Source of the DNA: Paenibacillus graminis
Lineage (GTDB): Bacteria; Bacillota; Bacilli; Paenibacillales; Paenibacillaceae
NCBI RefSeq assembly: GCF_000758705.1
Contig: NZ_CP009287.1
Location: 4,588,001-4,652,000, forward strand
Direction of reading: 5' to 3'
Length of the DNA: 64,000 nt
Shown here piece after piece: positions 9,000 through 17,835 of the stretch. Every line of letters starts with the position of its first letter. The first letter of the stretch is position 1. The notes beneath the pieces were generated by a model. That model was not told where the DNA came from and did no database searches. It saw nothing but the letters and a program-made list of their open reading frames with translations. A program made the translations under genes and the position numbers.

Positions 9000-10492
9000 A
9001 AAAGGACACTGTCACGAAATTGACAACGAAATTGCTCTCCGGAGAGAACTTCTTCTTTCATTAAAATGTCAAGGGAGTAATCAAATACATTTCGCTGCTT
9101 GCCGAGAAGCTCATGCGTCCGTACCATTAACTCGTCCAAAATTTTACTGTTTTCCTTCATTAACTCTTCTGTGGTAACCATTTGCAGATTCGCGATACCC
9201 AGTGAGGTTAGCCCTGACTTCATCATTGTCTCCACGATATTGAGCGCCTGGTCAAAATCTCCGCGTGATCCTGTGCTTCGGCCACCATAGTACATTTCTT
9301 CCGCCACAGCGCCGCCAAGGGCAATCATAATCTGATTTTCCAGGTAATCCTTAGTGTACAGATACTGTTCGGTCTGCGGATTATGCCGCACGTAACCCAG
9401 GGCTTGTCCACGGGGTGTGAGCGTAACCTGGCTAACGCTTCCCGGACGCAGCAGCTCGGCCATAATGGCATGTCCCAGCTCGTGGATAGCTACCCGCTTC
9501 TTCTCTTCATGGTTGGTTTCCCGGTCCGTCTTCTCGCCCATCATGACCTTGTCGATCGCCATCGAGAGATGGCGCTGCTCCACTTGAGTCAGGTTCTCGC
9601 GCATCATGTAGATCGCCGCTTCGTTCATCACGCTCTCAAGCTGGGCACCGGAGAAGCCATAAGCCTCCTCCGCTATTTTGTCCAGGTCAACCTCCTCATG
9701 CAGCGGCTTGTTCTGGGCATGCAGATCGAGGATGGACTTGCGGCCCTTCTTGTCCGGCATGTCCACCTGGATATGACGGTCAAAGCGGCCGGGGCGCAGC
9801 AGCGCCGAATCCAGCATCTCCTTGCGGTTCGTTGCCGCAACCAGCAGGATGCGCGGCGTATCATTATTGTAAATTCCATCCATCTCCGTCAGCAGCTGAT
9901 TGAGCGTCTGATCATATTCACGCTGCTGTCCGCCTTCGCGTTTGCCCCCGATGACGTCAATTTCATCGATAAAAATAATCGCGCTTTGTTTATTTTCCTT
10001 GAGGGCACGCGCACGCGCATCTTTGAACAGATCGCGCACACGTCCGGCGCCGACCCCCACATACATCTCAACGAACTCGCTGCCTGATGCGGCTACGAAT
10101 ACGGAGTTGGTATAATGCGCTGCCGCTTTGGCCATCAGGGTCTTCCCGGTTCCCGGAGGGCCTGTCAGCAGAATCCCCTTCAGCGGGCGGATGCCGAACT
10201 TGCTGATTTCTTCATGCCGGATCAGGAAATCCAACGCTTCGCGCAGCTCCTGCTTGGCATTATCCTGTCCTCCGATTTCTTCAAAAGTCAGCTTCGACGG
10301 GCCGTTCTTTTTACGTTTTTTGTCCCCTCCGGCATTTACGGTCAGCCCCCCGCGCAGATGGGCAATGAGCAGAAGTGCGCCGACCATGCCTGCCGCGATG
10401 ATCACCGGGAAAATATTAATCCCGACAAAAGCCATAAATATCACCAGTACAGGAACAAATCCGATTAATACCTCTTTCCAGAACTTAGGCAT
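8990..10492 (-). CDS. FtsH-like membrane AAA+ zinc metalloprotease (short paralog)
   Basis: Two hydrophobic segments at residues 8-25 and 26-45 anchor the protein with almost no extracytoplasmic loop between them, unlike classical FtsH. The AAA+ module has Walker A GPPGTGKT (111-118), Walker B IIFIDEID (172-179) and the second region of homology RPGRFDR (233-239). The protease domain has the zinc motif HELGH (337-341) and a conserved GDFDQA further on that should give the third ligand. Length 500 aa is about 130-150 shorter than housekeeping FtsH, mainly because the outer domain and the tail are missing. It starts inside the end of the preceding membrane-protein gene (8-base overlap), so the pair forms an operon. 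The substrate is unknown. Confidence 0.92.
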   Translation of the reverse strand: MPKFWKEVLIGFVPVLVIFMAFVGINIFPVIIAAGMVGALLLIAHLRGGLTVNAGGDKKRKKNGPSKLTFEEIGGQDNAKQELREALDFLIRHEEISKFGIRPLKGILLTGPPGTGKTLMAKAAAHYTNSVFVAASGSEFVEMYVGVGAGRVRDLFKDARARALKENKQSAIIFIDEIDVIGGKREGGQQREYDQTLNQLLTEMDGIYNNDTPRILLVAATNRKEMLDSALLRPGRFDRHIQVDMPDKKGRKSILDLHAQNKPLHEEVDLDKIAEEAYGFSGAQLESVMNEAAIYMMRENLTQVEQRHLSMAIDKVMMGEKTDRETNHEEKKRVAIHELGHAIMAELLRPGSVSQVTLTPRGQALGYVRHNPQTEQYLYTKDYLENQIMIALGGAVAEEMYYGGRSTGSRGDFDQALNIVETMMKSGLTSLGIANLQMVTTEELMKENSKILDELMVRTHELLGKQRNVFDYSLDILMKEEVLSGEQFRCQFRDSVLLPA

Positions 10493-11027
10493 TATTCCAC
10501 ACTCCCATCGTTGCCGCAGCGCGTGGCAAAATCATAAATTTGCTTTTCTTGCCGTCGCTCAGGCTCACATATACGTTATTGTCATCAATTTCGGTTGCTG
10601 CAGTTACACCGCTGTATTTGGAATTCTGAGTTTTCAGTTCATCCAGCTTCGCGGGAATTAATGTATATTTACGGCTCTCCATTGCTTCAGCAACCGAGAA
10701 CATCGCTTGATCCCAATATTCATCCAGCAGCTCGCTGGAATGCTGCTCCACATCCAGTTTCAGTGTCCGGCCGTCAATCGCCGATCTGCCTTCGGTATTC
10801 ACATACTGCACCAGTTCGCGCAATTTAGTGCCCGGCTGCAAATCCAGTTTCAAAGTGACCTCATTGCGTTTAATAGAGATATGGGAATCATTCACTCCCT
10901 CATATGCAGATACAATTTTTTGCAGCGGCTCCTGCACAGCGAACTCCCGATAGGAATACCAGCCGCCAAACAAAAGCGCAGCCGACAGCAGAGACGTTAG
11001 CAGTACTGGCATAAGACGTAGTTTCAA
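10485..11027 (-). CDS. Membrane-anchored protein of unknown function, partner of the FtsH-like protease
   Basis: A single N-terminal hydrophobic segment (about residues 5-24) is followed by a polar domain of about 150 residues, probably exposed outside the membrane. I place the start at TTG 11027 because AGGAGG lies 7 bases upstream; the longest frame begins within that ribosome binding site. I do not recognise a domain. The coding overlap with the protease suggests the two products act together. This protein could supply the extracytoplasmic part the short protease lacks, or it could be an adaptor or a substrate. That idea is inference from context only. Confidence 0.8.
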   Translation of the reverse strand: MKLRLMPVLLTSLLSAALLFGGWYSYREFAVQEPLQKIVSAYEGVNDSHISIKRNEVTLKLDLQPGTKLRELVQYVNTEGRSAIDGRTLKLDVEQHSSELLDEYWDQAMFSVAEAMESRKYTLIPAKLDELKTQNSKYSGVTAATEIDDNNVYVSLSDGKKSKFMILPRAAATMGVWNNA

Positions 11028-11795
11028 GAAACGTCCTCCTCTCAATGATAAAAAAGTGAAAACATAATAAATTTTAAAAAATAGCGGGTCTAGCGCTCTT
11101 CCGAGACTGGCATGCTCTTAAACATGCCTAAGTACAAATAGTAGTATATCACAGGTGTATATACGAATTCGAAGAAAAGTGTGAATATATTTAAAATTTT
11201 CAGTACTAATTTTTGGGCAAAATGACAGCCTGTTTCCCCTTATATCGACAGCAAAGACCGCAACGTTTAGGGCTGCGGTCTTTTTGGGATGCTTCGGATA
11301 AGCACAAATTTATCCAACAGACGCTGCTAGATCCGCCTCATATGTATATACCCGAAGATATATTCAAAATCTCTACTGACCATCCCTCCATTCATTACCT
11401 TCCCGATAAGCTGCCGTGTTCGCGTCATCCCAGTTCACCCCCACACCGCTTCCCCGCAGGTGCTAGTTGGAAAAAGAATAACTAATTCTCCTCAGCACCC
11501 TGTTCTCCGGTAAATTAAATGGAAAAAGGCACACTAATTCAGCTCATTTTGTTCTTCACAAAGGAATATACCCCATACAAGTATCCTTTTTCCACTTTAC
11601 ACTCAAGATTGTTGATTTTGGGGAGAAATAAGTTCCCTTTTGCCAACTAGCGCCCGCTCAATTGCTTCCTCCCCATGTCCGCTTCAAGCTGCTGATAAGC
11701 CCGGCACGTTCCTGCACTACCGTCAACCTTCAAGTTACAAAAAAAGCAGGCAGACAATAACTTGTCTACCCGCTGTATATTGGCTCATGCGCTTA
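11028..11795. other. Intergenic stretch with a terminator-like hairpin and repeats, no convincing gene
   Basis: No open frame here has a ribosome binding site or a protein-like composition. A hairpin of AAAGACCGCA (about 11253-11262) and TGCGGTCTTT (11274-11283), followed on the plus strand by TTTTT, looks like a terminator without an obvious gene in front of it. The right part holds GGAAAAAG-type repeats, described separately. Confidence 0.5.
11459..11652. repeat. GGAAAAAG-type intergenic repeats between inverted ends
   Basis: The ends match as an imperfect inverted repeat of about 33 bases. GGTGCTAGTTGGAAAAAG starts the left end, and the reverse complement of the right end begins GGCGCTAGTTGGCAAAAG. 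Inside is ATGGAAAAAGGCACACTAATT (11519-11539), and on the other strand GTGGAAAAAGG (complement of 11584-11594). The same motif recurs at 28735-28917, so this is a dispersed family. Confidence 0.6.
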
Positions 11796-12314
11796 TTACT
11801 GGTTAGGCAAGCTATAGCCGTCGCCAATCGCACTTCCATCCGCAAAACGGTAAAACTTGTAATAATAGCGTCCCTCCAACTTGTAAAACAGCTGCCACGC
11901 ATATTCTCCATTGTACACACCCGGCAGGAGCCGCTCAACGGTGCTTCCCGGTAAGTCTGAGGCAATGATGGAACGGATCTTCTGCTCTGACATCCCTTTG
12001 GAGACTTCTTCAGCGTACACATCATTGTTCCCTCCGGCAGGCTTGCCGTCACGCGTAAAGCGGACCCAGACCATAAGCTCCGTCCCGGCTGTGTTACGGC
12101 CTGTAAGAACCCAGTAAATCGAGTTTTCATCCCAGACAGACTTCTGGGCTCGGGTCACCTCTGTCAGTCCTGCCCGGGCTTCAGCAACCTTTGTGGCTGC
12201 GCTGCGTTCGCTCCACTGGTCTTTCATCACGTAAGCATAGAACTGGCTTAGTCCGAACAGAAGGAGAAGAACCAGGAGTATTCCCAGCAGAAGCCATTTT
12301 CTTCTTTTCTTCAA
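11796..12314 (-). CDS. tseB: TseB/YpmB-like membrane protein (DUF5590 type)
   Basis: A strongly hydrophobic segment near residues 8-29 anchors a C-terminal extracytoplasmic domain with two alpha/beta repeats, including VWDENSIYWVLTGRN and VYNGEYAWQLFYKLEGRYYYKFYRF. The order dinG ... ypmB ... asnS matches the Bacillus locus, where YpmB (TseB) modulates the elongation penicillin-binding protein PBP2A. I chose TTG 12314, preceded by AAAGGGAG at good spacing, over ATG 12344 with a poor site. Length is then 172 aa. It follows the mtaD-like gene by about 43 bases. Confidence 0.8.
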   Translation of the reverse strand: MKKRRKWLLLGILLVLLLLFGLSQFYAYVMKDQWSERSAATKVAEARAGLTEVTRAQKSVWDENSIYWVLTGRNTAGTELMVWVRFTRDGKPAGGNNDVYAEEVSKGMSEQKIRSIIASDLPGSTVERLLPGVYNGEYAWQLFYKLEGRYYYKFYRFADGSAIGDGYSLPNQ

Positions 12315-12357
12315 AGTACAGCTCCCTTTCTCAAAATGCTTCATCGATCATGCTCTT

Positions 12358-13659
12358 TTACCGCTTCAGCAGGCCCTCAAAAGTCTCCTGCGCCTTGCGC
12401 CGGATTTGTTCCTCATCCAGCGTCAGGCATTGCCCATGCTTCACAACCTGCTTGCCGTCCACCCAGACATGCGCTACATCCTTTGCGCTTGCCGAATATA
12501 CGGCATGGGACAGGAGGTCCGTATGCGGCAGGAAATGCGGCTGGTCGATATCCAGCGCAATGAAATCCGCCTTCATTCCCGGAGCAAGCCGGCCGACCCG
12601 GTCCAGAAAAATCGACTGTGCGCCGTATTCGGTCGCCATCAGCAGCGCTTCCGGTGCCGGAACCGCCGTCGGATCTCCGCTCACGCCTTTGTGGATCAAG
12701 GCAGCTAGACGCATCTCCTCAAACATATCGAGATTATTGTTGCTCGCCGCGCCGTCGGTGCCAAGCGATACTGTGACTCCTGCACGCAGCAGCTCCGGTA
12801 CCCGGGCTACTCCGCTTGCCAGCTTCAGATTGCTGCCTGGATTATGGGACACTCCTACATTGTAACGGGCAAGAATCTCAATCTCTTCATCGGTCAAATG
12901 AACACCATGTGCAACTAGGGACGGGCGGGTGAACATTCCCAGCTTTTCCAGATGGGCTACCGGACGCAGGCCGTAATCCTCGGCATTCTGCTCGACTTCA
13001 CGCCGGGTTTCCGACATGTGCGTATGCATCGGCAGATCCAAATCATGGGCGGCTTGAACAAACTTCACAAAAAACTCCGGCGGACAGGTGTACGGGGCAT
13101 GGGGTGAAATCATCGTTGTGATTCTTCCGTCCGCTTTCCCGTGCCAGTTCCGCGCAAAAGCAACCGCTTCGGCCAATTTATGGTTCTGCACGTCCTCCGG
13201 ACAGAGGCCAATAACCCCGCGCATCAGCACGGCACGGATGCCGGACAGCTCGGTAACCTCGGCAACACGGTCCATGTGGTCATACATATCCAGGAAGGTG
13301 GTGGTGCCGCCTTTCAGCATTTCCAGTACAGACAAGGAAGTCCCCCAATAGACATCGTCTCCGGTGAATTTTTCTTCCATCGGCCACATTTTTTCCTGCA
13401 GCCAGTTCTGAAGCACCATGTCATCCCCGTAGCCGCGCAACAGGGACATTGCTGTATGGCCATGGGTATTGACCAGACCCGGCATGAACAGCAGACGGCT
13501 GCCGTCAATGGTCTGGGTACCTTCTTCAATGACAGGTTCAATTTCTCCTATGTATGTGATGAGATCATTTTCTATGGTCATATAACCGCTTAACACCGGC
13601 TGCTCCGTACCCGGTACCAGAAACCGCCCATTTACAATTACAGTTTTATTGCTGCTCAT
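12358..13659 (-). CDS. mtaD: 5-methylthioadenosine/S-adenosylhomocysteine deaminase-like amidohydrolase
   Basis: This is a metal-dependent amidohydrolase with the TIM-barrel pattern of the TrzN/MtaD group. It shows MPGLVNTHGHTAMSLLRGYGDD (metal-binding HxH), HTHMSETRREVE, LVAHGVHLTDEEI and SLGTDGAASNNNLDMFEEMR with the catalytic aspartate. MtaD-type enzymes deaminate methylthioadenosine and S-adenosylhomocysteine to the inosine forms. ATG 13659 (MSSNKTVIV) gives 433 aa and overlaps the rex stop by 14 bases, so the two are coupled. The exact purine substrate cannot be read from the sequence, so the symbol is tentative. Confidence 0.85.
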   Translation of the reverse strand: MSSNKTVIVNGRFLVPGTEQPVLSGYMTIENDLITYIGEIEPVIEEGTQTIDGSRLLFMPGLVNTHGHTAMSLLRGYGDDMVLQNWLQEKMWPMEEKFTGDDVYWGTSLSVLEMLKGGTTTFLDMYDHMDRVAEVTELSGIRAVLMRGVIGLCPEDVQNHKLAEAVAFARNWHGKADGRITTMISPHAPYTCPPEFFVKFVQAAHDLDLPMHTHMSETRREVEQNAEDYGLRPVAHLEKLGMFTRPSLVAHGVHLTDEEIEILARYNVGVSHNPGSNLKLASGVARVPELLRAGVTVSLGTDGAASNNNLDMFEEMRLAALIHKGVSGDPTAVPAPEALLMATEYGAQSIFLDRVGRLAPGMKADFIALDIDQPHFLPHTDLLSHAVYSASAKDVAHVWVDGKQVVKHGQCLTLDEEQIRRKAQETFEGLLKR

Positions 13660-14299
13660 CTTCCGTTTCGTCCTTTCCATCATGCAAGTAATAGGCCAGA
13701 CTCTGCAAATCAGTGGTAAAATCAGCGGCGTGAATCCGGATGTTGGCAGGCGTCTTCAAAATCACCGGTGCGAAATTGAGGATCGCCTCAATACCTGAAT
13801 CCACCAGAATATCTGCAACGGTTTGCGCTTCACTGTCCGGTACAGTAATAATACCGATGCGAATGCCCTGCTCGCGGATTGTGCTCCCCAGCTCTTCCAT
13901 AGGCTGGACAGTCAGTGAGTTGATTTTCTGCCCGATCTTGGGCGGATAGGAATCAAAGACTGCGGTGATTTTCATCATGTCCTTTAAGTAGGCATTGTAA
14001 TTGGATAATGCGTGTCCAAGATTACCTGCACCCACCAGAGCCACATTGATCTGCTGGTCAAGCTTTAGGATATGGCGGATTTTCTCAATCAGATATGATA
14101 CATCATAGCCGATGCCTTTTCGGCCGAAATCGCCGAAATAGGCCAGATCCTTGCGGATTTGCGCCGGATTCAGATCCAGCTTCTGCCCCAGCTCCTGTGA
14201 AGATACGGTGGAGATTTCACGCTTCTGAAGATCATTCAGAAAACGCAGGTACACAGGCAGTCTGCGCACCACAGCCTCCGATATTTTGTCCGATTTCAT
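13646..14299 (-). CDS. rex: Redox-sensing transcriptional repressor Rex
   Basis: Rex binds DNA when NADH is low and releases it when NADH rises, controlling fermentative and respiratory genes. The N-terminal winged helix is seen in ISEAVVRRLPVYLRFLNDL and the recognition segment LDLNPAQIRKDLAYFG. The Rossmann core has VALVGAGNLGHALSNY (about 87-102) and the C-terminal NFAPV segment. Length is 217 aa. The start has AGGAGGAG supplied by the repeated leader cassette. Possible targets in this window are ackA with the acyl-CoA dehydrogenase gene, and qcrABC, but I found no perfect Rex box there. Confidence 0.95.
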   Translation of the reverse strand: MKSDKISEAVVRRLPVYLRFLNDLQKREISTVSSQELGQKLDLNPAQIRKDLAYFGDFGRKGIGYDVSYLIEKIRHILKLDQQINVALVGAGNLGHALSNYNAYLKDMMKITAVFDSYPPKIGQKINSLTVQPMEELGSTIREQGIRIGIITVPDSEAQTVADILVDSGIEAILNFAPVILKTPANIRIHAADFTTDLQSLAYYLHDGKDETEDEQQ

Positions 14300-14305
14300 A
14301 TTTTC

Positions 14306-14460
14306 TCCTCCTAAAAGTTTTGTTAGCGTATGCTTCTTAGATCAGCTTCGTACAAAACTCACTCCGAAAGCATCATCTTAAGTTTTGTTAGCGTATACTT
14401 CCTGAAATACTTCGTACAAAACTCACTTCGAAAGCATCATCTTAAGTTTGTTAGCGCTCC
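14306..14460 (-). repeat. 5'-leader cassette, tandem copies in front of rex
   Basis: Two full units of about 65 bases (14306-14378 and 14379-14443) and a partial third (to 14460) lie head to tail. Read on the minus strand, each has ACAAAACT...AGTTTTGT and ATGCTT...AAGCAT stems. The last unit ends in ACGCTAACAAAACTTTT plus AGGAGG, used by rex. The same element, in single copy, precedes proA and proC. Confidence 0.75.
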
Positions 14461-14544
14461 AAAATTATAGTCCATCCCCCGGCGCCCTTTCGTTAGCAGA
14501 ACGCCTGAGGACCGAACTATAGGTGATAACCAAAGACATATTCG

Positions 14545-14754
14545 CCTTCAGCACTCCAACAACGTCATTTCTGCCGTTGTTTCTGAACTCACCAGCCTTC
14601 AACGCATCAACAGCAGCATTTCTGCTGTTATTTCCGGGCATTACGAGCCTTCTACACTCCAATAACGGCATTTCTGCTGTTGTTTCTAGAGAAACCAGCC
14701 TCCGCTTCCTCAACAACGGCATTTCTGCCGTTGTTTCTGGATAAACCAGCCCCG
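14545..14754. repeat. Four tandem hairpin repeats between dinG and rex
   Basis: Four units at a period of 50-53 bases each contain AACAACGGCA-TTTC-TGCCGTTGTT or a variant (stems at 14558-14582, 14608-14631, 14661-14684, 14712-14735). Differences between units mostly keep pairing through G-U pairs. Open frames across this segment give repeated peptides without a ribosome binding site, so I treat it as non-coding. Confidence 0.7.
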
Positions 14755-14860
14755 GCTTTTCAAAAGCTAAATTTTATTTATCTCTACTTAACAAAATTTC
14801 TGATCCGCAACAGAAAATAATCATAATTTCTAATAATAAAAATTAGAATGTATAGCAGAA

Positions 14861-17722
14861 TCAGGACACACTGCCGTCTTCAAGCCATTCGGCGATACGC
14901 GGGACCATCTGATCGGTGAGCATATGCTCCATTTTGGGTCCAGGAAGCGAGTACAGGAAGTACTTTCCATAATAAGATTCGATAACCCTGGTATCATATA
15001 CAATGACAATCCCCCGGTCCTGTGCAGTGCGAACCAGCCTGCCGAAGCCCTGTTTGAACCGGATGACCGCCTGGGGTACCGACAGCTTCATAAAAGGGTT
15101 CTTTTTCTGTGCCTGCAGCAGTTCAGCCTTCGCCTCCGCAAGCGGATGGTTCGGCGGTTGAAACGGCAGCCTGACAATAGCCAGACAGGTCAGCGCCTCA
15201 CCGGGAATATCTACCCCTTCCCAGAAACTGCTTGTCCCCAGCAGCACGGAAGCGGCACTATCCTGAAAACGCCGGATCAGCTTACTGCGGCTTCCGCCCT
15301 CTACGCCCTGCCCCAGAACAGTGATGTCCTGTGAGGCAAGCGCCTCCTTCAGAGGATCATAAACCTGGCGCAGCATTTTATAAGATGTGAACAGCACCAG
15401 CATTCGGCCCTGTGTCGCCACTGCAGCCTCCGCCAGTGAATGCACGAGCTTATCGACAAACCTGGCATCCCCCACACTGCCTTTGACACTGGGGAAATCG
15501 CGCGGGATAACCAGAAGTGCCTGTTCACGATACTTAAACGGCGACGGCAGCAGCGCTGTCATCAGACGCCCCTGTTCTGCGGACTCGCCCAATCCAAGAT
15601 TGTCAATCATGAATTGAAAGGACTTATCCACGGACAGTGTGGCTGAGGTCAGGACAATGCTTTTCTTTTTATCGAAAAACAGCTCCTTGAGTTGGGAACT
15701 GACATCCACCGGAACAGCATACAGCTGCAGTGATTTCCCCCGGTAATTGCCGCTGCCCTCCATCCAGTAGACGATATTCTCGTCGTTCAGGTTCATGAAA
15801 AACCGCACCTGCTCGCGGATGGAGGCCAAGTCCTTGAACAGCCCGCCGATATCCGTCACCAGACTGTCCGAGGAAGACTGGCTCTCCGATTCGCGCATTT
15901 CGCTAAGCATCTTGTCACCTTTGCGGATAATTTCGCTCAGGCTCAGGTTCAGGGTGTTCTCCAGCGCAGCTATTTCTTCCCAGCCCTTTGGCTGAACACC
16001 CGGCAGAAGTCGCGTAACCAGCTGTCCCGCTTCTCCTGCTGCGGCATCGCTGCGCTCGGGCAGCAATGCAAACAGTTTGTCGCTTAGCGCGTCCCAAGAT
16101 TCCTTTACCGTAAGCAGTTCCGGGTAGATTCTATCGATCACCCCGCTCCATTCAGCCGCCTGCTCGCTGCCTGAAGACTGCAGAGTCTGGCGCAGAACGG
16201 GCAGCTGTCCGCTCTTGCTGTCCTTATAGAGGCGTGTAAGCGTATGGGCAACCGTGAAGTATTTCATCTGCATGCCCAGATGCTTCCCGGCAATGTCCTC
16301 CAGATGATGCGCTTCATCAATAATAAGGTGCTCATACGCCGGTAGCAGCTGATGGCCGGCCTTGACGTCTGCGAACAGCTTGGAGTGGTTGGTCACTACG
16401 ACATCAGCGATTCCGGCTTCGTGCTTGGCCCGGTGGTAATAACATTTGCGGAACCAGGGGCAGGAGCGTCCCAGACAAGAATCCGTGTCACTGGCCACAG
16501 TCTCCCAGAAATCACCGCCGCGGCCGTTCAGATTCAGCTCCTCATCATCACCTGACTGGGTCTGTGTCAGCCATACAATCATCTGCGCTGCAGTAAGCGC
16601 TTCTTCCCGGGGACTCGCGAAGTCCTTTTTATTTATTTTATGTTCAAACTTGCGCAGACACAAATAGTGTCCTCTCCCCTTGAAGACCGCAGCTTTAAAC
16701 GGAAATGGCACGACATTTGTCAAAAGGGGGATGTCGCGCTCACGCAGCTGGTCCTGAAGGTTGATGGTATGTGTGCTCACCATGACCTTCTGTCCCGAGC
16801 GCACACTGTGGTAGATGGCCGGAAGCAGATAACCCAGGGATTTGCCGGTACCCGTACCCGCCTCGATTAACAGATGCTTGTCACTTTCAAGTGCCGTCAT
16901 CACCTCATGGATCATAATTTCCTGGGCTTCACGGCTTTCGTATTGGGGCAGGGCCTCCTTAAGACGCTGGGTCACCTCTTCCATATATTCCTTAAAGGTA
17001 ATATTCTGCAGAGGATTGCCGGTTCCTTCCTCTCTGGGAGGCATCAGCTCGGTCCAGTCTCCTGCAGCCAGCGCCAGCTGGCGGTAAAAGGTCAGCTCAC
17101 CCTCAGGCTGGAAAGTCTCCATTTCCCGCTCATGCAGCAGCCCGTCGAAATACCAGGCCAGGTCACTGTCTTCGTCCGCAAACAGTTCATTCAGACGCTG
17201 GATGGTCAGCAGGGGGAAGCTGTATAGCTCCTCAAGACATTTCAGCAGGACCAGTGCAGTTGCAAGAGCATCACTGTCCGCCTGGTGCGGACGCTCATGT
17301 GTGAGGCCGAAATGGGCACTTACTGCCCCGAGCTGATAGGTGGTCAGTGACGGAAAGCATATCTTAAGAAAATCAATCGTATCCAGAATCCGGCCCTGGA
17401 ACGGCAAATAACCGCACCGGTCAAGCGCATTCTGCAGGAAATGAAAGTCGAAAGCCACATTATGACCGACCAGCACAACATCGTCGAGCAGCGGAACAAG
17501 CTCCATCATCATCTCATCCAGTTCAGGGGCGTCCTGCACATCACTGTCCGTAATTCCGGTCAATCCCGTTATAAAGGGGGGAATTGGCGTTCCGGGCTTG
17601 ACATAGGAACCATACACCCTGGAAATGGACCGGTCTTCTTCTATAATGGCAAGGCCAACCTGGATGATTTCACCCACGGATTGGGTTCCTGTTGTTTCAA
17701 AATCAAGCACGGCAAATTTCAT
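14861..17722 (-). CDS. dinG: DinG-family ATP-dependent helicase/exonuclease
   Basis: A DEDD-type 3'-5' exonuclease domain occupies about residues 1-165 (VLDFETTGTQ, HNVAFDFHFL, HQADSDALAT). An XPD/DinG-type superfamily 2 helicase follows, with EAGTGTGKSLGYLLPA near 285, IIDEAHHLED, and the C-terminal GTSSFWEGVDIPGEA and QGFGRLVR motifs. Cysteines in YLCLRKF and CLGRSCPWFRKC have the spacing expected of a 4Fe-4S cluster between the helicase motifs. Length is 953 aa. The exonuclease-fused form is typical of Firmicutes (YpvA/DinG). The location next to panBCD follows the Bacillus order, with one TPR gene inserted. Confidence 0.93.
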   Translation of the reverse strand: MKFAVLDFETTGTQSVGEIIQVGLAIIEEDRSISRVYGSYVKPGTPIPPFITGLTGITDSDVQDAPELDEMMMELVPLLDDVVLVGHNVAFDFHFLQNALDRCGYLPFQGRILDTIDFLKICFPSLTTYQLGAVSAHFGLTHERPHQADSDALATALVLLKCLEELYSFPLLTIQRLNELFADEDSDLAWYFDGLLHEREMETFQPEGELTFYRQLALAAGDWTELMPPREEGTGNPLQNITFKEYMEEVTQRLKEALPQYESREAQEIMIHEVMTALESDKHLLIEAGTGTGKSLGYLLPAIYHSVRSGQKVMVSTHTINLQDQLRERDIPLLTNVVPFPFKAAVFKGRGHYLCLRKFEHKINKKDFASPREEALTAAQMIVWLTQTQSGDDEELNLNGRGGDFWETVASDTDSCLGRSCPWFRKCYYHRAKHEAGIADVVVTNHSKLFADVKAGHQLLPAYEHLIIDEAHHLEDIAGKHLGMQMKYFTVAHTLTRLYKDSKSGQLPVLRQTLQSSGSEQAAEWSGVIDRIYPELLTVKESWDALSDKLFALLPERSDAAAGEAGQLVTRLLPGVQPKGWEEIAALENTLNLSLSEIIRKGDKMLSEMRESESQSSSDSLVTDIGGLFKDLASIREQVRFFMNLNDENIVYWMEGSGNYRGKSLQLYAVPVDVSSQLKELFFDKKKSIVLTSATLSVDKSFQFMIDNLGLGESAEQGRLMTALLPSPFKYREQALLVIPRDFPSVKGSVGDARFVDKLVHSLAEAAVATQGRMLVLFTSYKMLRQVYDPLKEALASQDITVLGQGVEGGSRSKLIRRFQDSAASVLLGTSSFWEGVDIPGEALTCLAIVRLPFQPPNHPLAEAKAELLQAQKKNPFMKLSVPQAVIRFKQGFGRLVRTAQDRGIVIVYDTRVIESYYGKYFLYSLPGPKMEHMLTDQMVPRIAEWLEDGSVS

Positions 17723-17776
17723 TATAAGTTCTAATCCCTTTCACTTGAGACTCCTTATCAGCATAACAGAAGTTAC

Positions 17777-17822
17777 GAAAAAAGGCGATGCACACCCCTT
17801 GGCAAGCGGGATGCATCGCTTA
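17777..17822 (-). terminator. Terminator after the TPR gene
   Basis: On the minus strand AAGCGATGCATCCC pairs with GGGGTGTGCATCGC and is followed by CTTTTTT. It separates the pan/TPR group from dinG. Confidence 0.85.
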
Positions 17823-17835
17823 AATGGATGAAGAA

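Noticed and set aside
11213..11485. 90-codon plus-strand frame in the 11 kb gap
   Set aside because: It spans a terminator-like hairpin and the repeats, with no ribosome binding site.
14306..14460. CRISPR array
   Set aside because: The near-identical units are head to tail with no unique spacers and no cas genes.
14465..14722. 85-codon minus-strand frame with repeated peptides
   Set aside because: It only reads the tandem hairpin repeats; the start lacks a ribosome binding site.
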